From positions 13,039,952 to 13,103,951 of the forward strand of contig JALMQS010000187.1 in the NCBI GenBank assembly GCA_024734495.1: 64,000 nucleotides of DNA, written 5' to 3'. A model generated the notes under the pieces. It had not been told where the DNA came from. It saw only the letters and a program-made list of their open reading frames with translations, and made no database searches. This document shows positions 28,901 through 40,900 of this stretch, one piece after another. The position numbers were made by a program, and so were the translations under genes. The DNA is from Forficula auricularia (Eukaryota; Arthropoda; Insecta; Dermaptera; Forficulidae). The first letter of the stretch is position 1. Every line of letters begins with the position of its first letter.

Positions 28901-31900
28901 ACTATTATTCTAAAGAATTAATTTAGTTATTTTTCTGTATATCCTGAATATATAAAATATACCTATATAAAATAATTGTACTTATTTATATTTTTAAATA
29001 TTACATACAGAACAATAAATGAATAAACTTTAGAATTTAAATAAAATAGTTTTTAAACTAATTGTTTATAAGATTAGACTAAACCAGAATGCCGGATTTA
29101 GGATCTTTGGGATTATAGGCTTCACCTATAGTGCCCCCCCCCTTACGTTTCTAAATATGAGTAATACGATTTTAAAAATAACATATCGTAATTTTACAAA
29201 ACAATATAACAAAACGGATTGTAATGAACAAGCAAAATTTACCAAATCTAAATAAATTGTGGTTTAATCTTTAAGTTTAATTTGTAAAGAAAAAGACCTT
29301 TTTTTAGTTAATCCTTTATCAATATCTTTTTATTGAAATGAATGGATGAGCCAAAAGGCTTAAGGTCTTAAATACGAGTACAATAGAAAAAGATACTGGT
29401 GGCGAGATTTCCAAGGGTATTTTGAAGAAAAGGGATTTTTCAATTTTTTTTTCAGAATTAATTATTTTAAAGAAAAAAAACAAAAACTTGTTGTGGTCCC
29501 TTTGTGCTGCAGCCTATTCAGCCTATGCTTAAATCCGGCCCTGTATGTCAATATGTGGCCCCAAATCTCTTTATGCAGCCTTTATATTTTCTCCTGTAGG
29601 GCAATTATACCTCTGATTGAGAATCCTTGATATATGGACCGTTTATTTTGAAAATGGTGTAACGCCAGCTTTAGTTAGACACGAGGGGTGAACCGCGATT
29701 GGAATTAGGTGTACACTGTCTTTGGAATTATTTGGAATTACTTTGGAATTCATTAGATAATCTATTGTCATCTATTGTTTTCTACTTGGAAATGAAAGTG
29801 GAAGTAGGTGTACACGATTTTAGGTCGCGGTTAACCCCTCGGACATAGATATCTTCTTTTCATATTTATAAAATCACAGTCAATGGAGTACAATATTGTC
29901 ATAAATTCATCAAAAGAAATTTAATATATAAAAATACATATAAATATATGTATTTATATAAATAGAAATATCTTGAAATAATAAAAAATGGACTTCCACC
30001 ACTTTTAAAATAAACGGTCTATATATGTACTTATTTAAATAGAATAAGGAAAAAATGAATAATTTAAACAAGTAATTCCGATTTAATTAAAATAACCAAT
30101 AGAAGAGTAAGTAAGAATTAACATACTTGTTACAGCAATATGTCTGTTTGCTTTTCCTTCTTCGATAACTTCAAATACCTCTTCAGGACTGGAAACGAAT
30201 CTCTCGGTTGCACCTTTTACAAATGGTACTCTGTTTTTATCTTCATGAACTGAGAGATTTACCTTGGAAACTAAAACAAAAATACAATTAATAAATTTTA
30301 AAATAAAAATAAGAAAATGATTTATTATATAAAAATAGCAAAATATTTGTTTATTTAATAACTAAACAAAGTAATTGAAGACAGACACAAGATTTGACAG
30401 ACGGGATTGGGAGAAAAAATTGACTGGACCAGTGGACAGCGACTGGGAGAAAAAATTAGACCAGTGGACAGGGACATTTTTGAGGTGATTGACAGGATGG
30501 ATAGGTAAAAAATAGATAAAAGAGAAGATGAAGATAACGTAGAACAGTGTGGTTCTTAACCTATGGGTCGCGAAACCTATTCTTTGGGTCGGGCAGAGTC
30601 GTTAAAAAATATTTAAATATTTCACAAAATTTATTTTCAATAAGTTTCAAAATATATCTTAATTTTTTCAATACTTTTACTAAGTAAAAATATTAAAAAT
30701 AAGAACTTTTTATTAAATTTTCCTTGAATCGAAAAGTTTTTTTTGTCTTAATTGTTTAAAAAAATTTATACTTGTGCAAAAATAAAGGTCATCATTGTAA
30801 TTTAATTAAAAAAAAGTAATGAAAAAATTTGGCTTTTTTTTGAAACGCGACATGAAAATATTTCTCAAATGTGGGTCGCGGCTTAAAAAGGTTAAGAAAT
30901 ACTGACGTAGAAGATCTCAAGAATTATATGGCTCTTATTAAATTTAATTGTACAGATTATGTAAAATTAACCCAAAATCTGGGTAAGGGTTTGTAAATAA
31001 ATAAAATAAAATAATAAGTAATTGAAGAAATATAAAAGATTGAAAAATATTGGTTCTTGATATTGAAGGAAAATAATATTTAATAGAAATTTAATTGTTT
31101 TGTTTTTTATGCAAATAATGTAAGAAAGGGTACATGGAGAAGATGCAACACTTTTAGGTCCTCTCAGACCCTAGAAGAGTTTGTTAAATCATGCTTAAAA
31201 TTTTGTTGTCAATTTCTATTTTTAGATAAAAAAAAAATAAAATAAATAACTTTACATAAGTAACAATTTAAAGGTCAAATTAAAGATCTTATTAGATACG
31301 TTTAATTTCATGACAGAAGGGATCGCCCCCTTCACCCCGGGATTTGAACTCAAGAGTCAAAAGTTCGATTCCGATCAGAAATCTTTCTGATATGTAAGTA
31401 TTTGCTCTGTTTGAAAATTTAAAATTAGCAAATTAAATTAAGCAATATTTGTATTTTTTATTTAAAGGAAAATGTGTAATTACACTGTTCGACAAAAAAT
31501 TTCTCCCCTTAAACCTAACAATGGATTCCAGTAGAGTTTTCTACGCTGATTATCATACAATTTCCCGACCTTTTACAACACGTCAGAGAGTTTTGAGATA
31601 TTATCGATCACAAAATGACGAAAAGGGCCATTTTGACCTATTTTCGAGTCTCATTAAATATTAAACAGCAATATTTGAAATCAAAATATTTTAGCGTAAT
31701 AGAAAACAGCTTCCTCTTCGATTTTCAAATTACCACTTGTTTGTAGCTCAATTAGAATTCGAGTTATAACTACAAAAACTAAAACTATGTGATTATAAAG
31801 GAAAATGAACATAGATAAAAACATAAGGTCTTAGTTTTTTTACTTATAACTCGAGATCTAATTGAGCTAAAGACAAGTGGTAATTTGAAAATCAAAGAGG

Positions 31901-34900
31901 AAGCTGTTTTCTATTACGTCAATGAAATATTTTGATTTCAAATATTGCTGTTTCATATTTAAAGGGCCTCGAAAATAGGTCAAAATGGCCTTTTTCGTCG
32001 TTTTGACCGATAATATCTCAAAACTCTGACTTGTTGTAAAAAATAGGGAAAATGCATGAAAATCAGCGTATGATAAATACTCTGGTACAATTTTGATGGC
32101 TGTATATGTATATAATTAAGTAATGGAGAGGGATTCAGCCAATGGGTAGCCTCTGCTGAATAAAAAACTCCCAATTATGGAAAACGTTTCGGCTTTAATT
32201 AAATAATGCCATCATCAACTCTTAGGAACTTAGGAGGCTACCCATTGGCTGAAACCCTCTCCATTACTTAGTTATATAAAATTGTATAAAATAATGGATG
32301 AGAATAAAAAAGGATGACTAAATTTTCTTTAAAAATAAAGATTCGGGGAAGAAGGAAAAAAGAAAAAAAATAGATGAATCAACATCTGGAAGATAAGAAG
32401 TTTAAAAATTGGATGAATGACTAAAAGATTTAGAGCATCTGTGAATGAATATATCACAAATAAATATTTCGTTTATTTTTGACTTAAGAATTCATGCTGC
32501 TATTAATATCTATATAAATGACTACTCATAGGGGTTTACACTTACCATCTAACAAATCTCGGATTTTATCCATATAGATTTCAAAATAGGAAACTTTAAT
32601 ATGGAATTCCAAATTTTCTTCCATTGCATAAATATGATTAAAAATGTCGTTGACAATTCGTGGAATAATTCCCTGTTTAGCAGGATCTCCAATGACACCT
32701 TCCATGGTGTGAGTTTTACCGGAGGATGTTTGCCCATAAGCAAAAATGGTTCCATTGAATCCGGAGAGCACATCTGAAAAAAGTCATTTTTTTACATTTA
32801 ATACTTTATGCTTTAATGTTTATATTCTTTCTTTTGGTTATATAGGGTGTTCAATAGCAGCTGGATTTTGAAGTTGCTGGTTATTTAGAAACTCTCAAAT
32901 ACTTTCTAGACAAATGGGCAGCTCTGCACAATTCCAAAACGCATACTAATCGTACAATTATATTAGGAAAATAACCGGAATGTATATTAAGTGCATTTAT
33001 AATATTCGGGTTATTTTTATAATAAAATTGTATGATTTGTATATATTCTAGCAAATGTGTAGCAAGGTAGAATTAATAATATCTCATCTGTCTAGTTGAC
33101 AATTATAAAATATGATCGATATAAGTTGGACAGTTTTGAACTAGCTAGTAATTTAAAATTCCATTTGCTATTGGAACACTTTTTATATAAGTCATTCAGA
33201 AGTCAATGTGATTAAGTCCATTATTCTTAAATTTTAATAAAATAAATTAGCTATATTATTTTTTAATACAAAAGTTTCGGTCTAGCTTTCATTTTTTATC
33301 AGTACTCACTACTTTTTAGTTCTTCTGATTATTTTTTATTATAATTATAAAAGGTTGGGATTAATATAATATCAATTGAATGGATTTTGATGAGGTAGTC
33401 AAGGTTTAAAAAATAGAAAATTATATCTTTTTATTCAAAGTCGAGGTTTCGGGTAGAAACCTCCGAAAAGTCGGCTTCAAATAAAAAGATATAATTTTTC
33501 TCTATTTTTTAAACCTTGGACTACCTCATCAAAATCCATTGAATTCACTTATTAGTCCGTCTCCAAAAACTTCAAACTTTGATGTACGGTTTATGAATTG
33601 TATTTTATGAACTTAATCGCATTCTCTTCTGATCGGTTCATAGAGCGATAATATAGGGTGTCCCAAAATTCACACAAGAAGTAATTTTGTTAGAAAACAC
33701 AGGTTTTTAATTAAAAAGTGTACATTTTTTATTGATTCATAAAGTATACAGTAAGGGTTATGTAAGGAATAGGATATTGGCGAAGAGAATTCGGTGAATT
33801 TATTATGGAACAACAACAAGTTGACGTTGATTTTTCGAACAAAATCATCTTCAGCAGGCTCATTTTTATCTTGTTAATCGATAAAATTGCCAGCAATTTG
33901 GGTTCAGAAAATCCACGAGTGATTGTTGAGAAACAAATGCATCCACAATGTGTCACTGTTTGGTGGGGATTTTAGGCTGGAGCCAGCATCGGACCATTCT
34001 TATTCGAAAATGCTATGAATGGTGTTCGCTATCGCGACATGATAATCCAATTGTTTGTGTCTTAATTGCAAGATATTGTTGTGGACTACATGTGTTTTCA
34101 ACAAGACGGGGCCACATGGCATACTGCTCGAGAAACAATTCATTTACTGCATGAGTCTTTTTCTGGTCGTGTAAAATTTCCCATTTTGTTGATCAGAATT
34201 GGCCGCCCAAATCATGCGATTTAGCCCCTTTGGGGATTCATAAGGCTTGTCCCTACAAGCTCTCGACCACCCACGCCTTGAAGGGAGGAAATTGAGCGGT
34301 GTATCAACAAAATTCACCCACATTTATGCAAAAAGATCATGGAAAATTTCGACAAATGTGTGCGTATAATCCAGCAAAGCCGTGGAGGCCATTTACCCGA
34401 TATCCTATTCCATACATAACCCTATACTGTATACTTTATGAATCAATCAAAAATTTACACTTTTTAATTAAAAACCAGTGTTTTCTATCAAAATTACTTC
34501 TTCCGTGAATTTTGGGTCACTCTATATTATTAATATTAATAATCATTCTTACCTGAGACAATAGATTTAGCAGCTTCATTGTAAACTTTTTCTTGAGTTG
34601 CATTAGGTTTAAAAACTTTATCGAAAAGGAAAAATTTGTTCTAAAAAAAAAAAAAAAAAATTAAATATTATCATTAGCTTAATCATTTAAAATTGTATAT
34701 GTGTATAAAATATACAATATTCAGTTAAAAAAATTTAACAAGAAAATTTAGAACCCAGTTAAATAAAAGAAATAAAAAATTATACTTGTTTTAAAATTTT
34801 AAAATTTTCTCATTTAGTTCATCCAAATAAATGAATAGATTAAATCATTTCTGAGATGTTAAGGTATATTTATTTATTAATTGTTACTATTATGAATATA

Positions 34901-37900
34901 CTGTATTTCAGTTTTTTTATAGTTACTTCTACGCCTTTTGTTCTAATGGAATAAAATCAATAATCCCTCGCAAAGTCCCATTTGAACTAGACGAAAAATA
35001 TTCCCAACCACCTAATAATAAAAATAATAATATATATGTGTGCAAATTACTAAAAATGGTTTCACCCCTTTTCAGTGATATTAGATACAGCCTAATTGTC
35101 AATTAATTTATATCCTATAGTTTTTAGGTGTGGAATTTCCTTCTGCTTCATCTTCCCCGAATCCAAAAATCTTCAAGACCCGGCTCAACAGATGCATTCT
35201 CAAACTCCTTGCATCTTTTTTATTAAAAATAAATAATAAATTGAGCCAATGCATTTGTCAACTCGACTATTCCTAGCATTTCCAAAAAACTGAAAATTAC
35301 CCCGAATCCACAAATACCTACGATTCAATCTCTCGAATATTTTCAAGTTCTTTCCCCTCTCTTTTCTTCTAGAATGCAAATAATTTCAATCTTGAATTAT
35401 ATATTGCACCGTGTTGATTATTAAAAAAAAAATTCATTCAAAATTATCCTGATTAAAAATTTCGTCATATTGTTCTCTAAAAGTAATATTGAATTAAAAT
35501 TAGAATTATATTTTATTCATTTAAAGAAAAAAGTAAAAGTATTTATTCTTCTTCCATGATTTCAGGGAATAATTAATTTAGTAATCTTTAAAGATTTTTT
35601 GTCTCAATATTTTAATAAATTATTAATTGAATTTGGGTTGTTATCGTCCATCTTTGAAAATAATATGGGATATTGGGATCTTGGACTTGAGAAAATAATT
35701 AAAAGTCAAATATCTAAAAGCTGCAACACGTTTCGTCGTATATTTTTCGACTTCTTCAGGCAATCTACAACAATTACATCAATTATAAGTTTGAAAGTTT
35801 ATATTAGGAAAATAAGGACAAGTTTTTATGTGTGACTTTTTTATTTATCCACCAACGTTTCGTCGACTTTGCCCACTTCTTCAGGGCTTCCACAATTATA
35901 AGAACATTCTTGATACAAATTTACAATAGTACAATTAGAATTAAAAACAAACAGGTATTAATAGTTTACCTACCAAATAGTTCAAGAGACAGGCAGATGG
36001 AATCCTAACAAATTTTCAACGTTCGGTAATTAAATTAGAATGTGTGACATGACTATTTGGTAGGTAAACTATTAATACATGTTTGTTTTTGAATTCTAAT
36101 TGTACTATTGTAAATTTGTATCAAGAATGTTCTTATAATTGTAGAAGCCCTGAAGAAGTCGGCAAAGTCGACGAAACGTTGGTGGATAAATAAAAAAGTC
36201 ACACATAAAAAACTTGTCCTTATTTTCCTAATATAAACTTTCAAATTAATACAAATTATGGACGGAAATGATAATAATAATCAATTATAAGAATATGAAG
36301 TTATTATTATTTAGATGATATAAAACAAAATATTGTTTGGAGTTAAAAAAATGTTTTGTTGTTTGATATCATCTAATGACTTCATATTCTCATAATTGAT
36401 GTAATTGTTGTAGATTGCCTGGAGAAGTCGAAAAATATACGACGAAACGTGTTGCAACTTTTAGAAATTTAGCTTTTAATTATTTTCTCAAGTCCATGAT
36501 CCCAATATCCAGCCTAATTATTTTTAATTGATTAATATAAATGTACTATGCTGTTTCGGTCACCACTAACCATCTTCAGTAGATAATTAACGTCATCTAT
36601 ATATTAAATTTATATTGAAAAATGTCAGAAAATCTCATCTTCGTTAAATTTAATATATTTTACAAATCTATAGAATGAACGAAAAAGAAAAATTGAAAAT
36701 AAAAAAAATTGCTGAAAAAATAAATCAAGAGTATGTCCTCTCCTGGATGCAAATAAATAAACATAATATTTTAATAAAAACATAATAAGTAGGTTATAAT
36801 GAAAAGGCAGTCCATAAATTATTTACTTTTATTCAATTTCCGACGTTTCGGGGACTTTTTCTCTCCTTCTTCAGGGTATTGAATAGTTATTGATGGGTGA
36901 GTATAAGTAGGTTCCCATTTGTCTCTCCTTTCAGTGATAGCAACAATATTACAATATTTTCCAACATTATACCATAAGTGTACTTGGTTATCTATGGTAT
37001 AATGTTGAAAAATATTGTAATATTGTTGCTATCACTGAAAGGAGAGACAAATGGGAACCGAGTTATACTCACCCATCAATAACTATTCAATACCCTGAAG
37101 AAGGAGAGAAAAAGTCTCAAAAACGTCGGAAATTGAATAAAATTAAATAATTTATGGACTACCTTTCATTATAACTTATAACCTACTTATTTCGCTTACC
37201 AGTCCGTCTTTCTAAGAAAATAAATAAATTGTTTAAATGAAAATCAAACATTTCGTTAAAAATATACATATATTTTAGATAAAATATTTTTCATTGATAA
37301 ACGGGACATTTTTCTTTCATTCTTATTTGAACAAAGGTCATCAACTATAACTTAAAACTCAAATAAATATCCATGAAAATATTTATATTTGGCTTAAGAT
37401 AAAGATAAGACCCTCGAAACTATAGTCCCAAATAAATAAAATATTTATTTGCATCAAGCAGATAACACATTCATTATTTTAACTAATTCTAACAATTTTT
37501 AAATTGAAAGTTTATTTTTGCCGAGAGTAGCAGAATTTTTAATTTATTTATAACGAGACTATAGTTTCGAGAGATTTGCCTTCTTTATCAGTCTATTACA
37601 ATTGATTCACAGGAATTAATGTATGTGAGCAATGTATGATTTACACGTGGTCTGGGCCAGACCATGTGTAAGATTCATGGGAATTGATGTATGAAAGTCT
37701 CTTTATAAATAAATTAAAAATTTATAATTCCAGCAGAAGACACACTCTCTTTTATTGTCTCCTTCAACTAACAATTTCAAAAAAGGAAGAGATTAATGAC
37801 TACTGAAGATAAACTAAAACTATAGACTTAAAACTCAATTAAATATCTATAAAGATATTTACATTAGACTGAAGATAAAGTTAAACACCTTGAAACTAAA

Positions 37901-40900
37901 TTTAAAATAAATATTTATTTGTATCAAGCAAATAGTACACTCATTAATTTCTTCTTTTCAAGAAAAAGTTTTCAAAATTGAATGATGTTTATGAGTATTA
38001 AAGATGGTCAACCAGAAACCGAAACTGTTTAATTAATTTATAAAAATTCAAACTTTAATCAAATTAATTACAAAAATAAAAGCTTCATTACTAATGGATG
38101 TATATTAATATTGTGATCCATAAAGATTACCAAATAATAATTGATTGTATATATAAATTAAAAAAATACAAATCTTTTATAAAAACAATCCAGAACACGT
38201 TTATTTTAAAACCAAACGTTTCGGGAGAATTTCTCCCTTTGTCAATGGTAATTTTCAAAGAAAAAGAAAAATTTAGAAAGAAACACTAAGATATTAAATA
38301 TTTTTATAAAGACAATTGTACATATAAAAATATTATAAATTTTTTTAATTTTATTAAACCAATTATTTTACATGAATTAATGTATACATTGTATTTGAAC
38401 TTCGACTCCGGAGATTAGTTCTCCAGGCATCGACTGTCCTTGATCATCTTTTTAGTCCTTGTTTTTAATAAGAGGAAAAAACTAATTAAATAAAAAAACC
38501 TCTTTTCCAAAAATTATTCCAATTCCATATTTCCTCCAAAAATATTATAAATATATTATTAAAGTTTGATTTAAATAAAAATTCAAACTTTAATCAAATT
38601 TAATTGAAAAGTTTTTGTTTTGCCAAGAGTAGCAGAGTTGTTGATTCACAAAGAGAAACAAAGAGGTTGTCCTCTGCTTGATGCAAACAAACATACACAC
38701 ATATATAGTATATCGAGATGATATATCTGTATATATTATCCTAAGCTGACCTCCAGTGAAAGAACATCACATTTTCAATATCCATACGATATTGATTCCA
38801 TAAAAAACAACATTCATAATTAAAAAAAGACTGATGATGAAGACCAAGTCTTCGAAACTATAGTCTCAAACAAATAAATAATATATATATATATACAGAT
38901 ATATCATCTCGATATATATGTGTGTATGTTTATTTGCATCAAGCAGAGGACAACCTCTTTGTTTCTCTTTGTTTAATCAAATTAATTACAAAAATACAAG
39001 CTTTAACAGCTTCATTGCTAATATTATTATTATATTATATTTATAAAAATATTTAATATCTTAGTGTTGCTTTCTAAATTTTAGAGGAAGCAACTTTTTT
39101 TTTCTTTTTCATTGAAAATTACTATTGAATGAAAAAGATGGAAATTCCCCGAAATGTTTGGTTTTAAAATAAACGTGTTCTGGATTGTTTTTATAAAAGA
39201 TTTGTATTTTTTTAATTTATATAAACAATCAATAAAAAAAAATTTCTTTTATATATATTTGAAAATGAAAAAAATACAGATCTTTTCTAAAAAACAATCC
39301 AAAACACGTTTATTTAAAAGCAAAACGTTTCGGGAGAATTTCTCCCTTTTTCAATGGTAATTTTTTCAAGAAAAGAAGAAAAAAGTTGCTTCCTCTAAAA
39401 TTTAGAAAGCAACACTAACATATTACATATTTTTATAAAGACAATTGTACATGTAAAAATATTATATATTTTAGGAATTCTTTATAGCTGTAGTTGTATT
39501 AATTTATGAAGGGGTTAAAATAAGAGACGTGCAGCTTTTATTTATTTCTTTTTATTTATGAACTACCGCTAACGTTTCGGCTATTGGTTGTAGCCATCTT
39601 CAGAGGTGAACATGACAAACAATGTTAACAATATTAAATCGGCCTTGTCCGAGTACATCAATCAATTATAATTTTGTTTTTTTACTTACCGGGAATTTGT
39701 CAATATATTTTTATATAAATATTGACAAATTCCCGGTGATATATATTGTTAAGATTGTTTTTTTTTTAGTTAGGGAAAGTGGTGTAGGTTTTAGGTGAAA
39801 CATGATATTAATTAATAAAGTAAAGGGAGTGTAGTTTCACAGAGAATGAAGCGGTATCCGTATGCTGCCAGAAAGATGGGAAAATATAGTGGCAAGCAAT
39901 GGACAATACTTCGATAAAACTTAAGGTTGCGTTCTTTAACAATAAATGCCCAATTTTTTATTAAAAACGGCGAAAACTTATTTGTACACTTTTTACTTTT
40001 TTACTTAGAGAAAGTGGTGAAGGTTTTAGGTGAAACATGATATTAATTAATGAAGTAAAGGGAGTGTAGTTTCACAGTGAATGAAATAAAACTCAAAGAG
40101 ATTTATACAAACTCAATATATTTTGGATTAATAATTTTTAAGGGTTTAGGTGTCGGTTCTTGGTGAAACATTATAAATAACTTATGAGGTGAATTTTCTA
40201 GGTTAAGTTTCACAAAAAGGAAATATTAAAACAAATGTATGTTTATTTTGAGTTTGATTCACTCGATATATATTTCGGGTTATTAGCCCATCTTCAGGAG
40301 TTCAAATAAAAACTTTTTTTATTTGAACTCCTGAAGATGGGCTAATAACCCGAAATATATATCGAGTGAATCAAACTCAAAATAAACATACATTTGTTTT
40401 AATATTTCCTTTTTGATTTTTGTGAAACTTAACCTAGAAAATTCTCCTCATAAGTTATATTTTGGATTATTAGTCCATCATCAAAAAAAAGTTTTTAATC
40501 TGTAAACTCCTGATGATGGCTAATAATCTGAAATATATTGAGTTTGTATAAACCTCCCTGAGTTTTATTTCATTCACTGTGAAACTACACTCCCTTTATT
40601 TTATTAATTGTTAACATTGTTTGTCATTATTCAGCTCTGAAGATGGCTACCAAATAGCCGAAATGTTAGCTCATAAATAAAAAAATAAATAAATAAAAGC
40701 TGCACGTCTCTTTTTTAACCCCTTCATAAATTAAAAATATTATATATTATTTTTATATTATACATATTTATAAAAATATTCAATATCTTAGTTTTGCTTT
40801 CTAAATTTTTCTTTTTCTTTGAAAATTACCATTGAAAAAGGGAGAAATTCTCCCGAAACGTTTGGCTTTAAAATAAACGTGTGTTCTGGATAGTTTTTAT

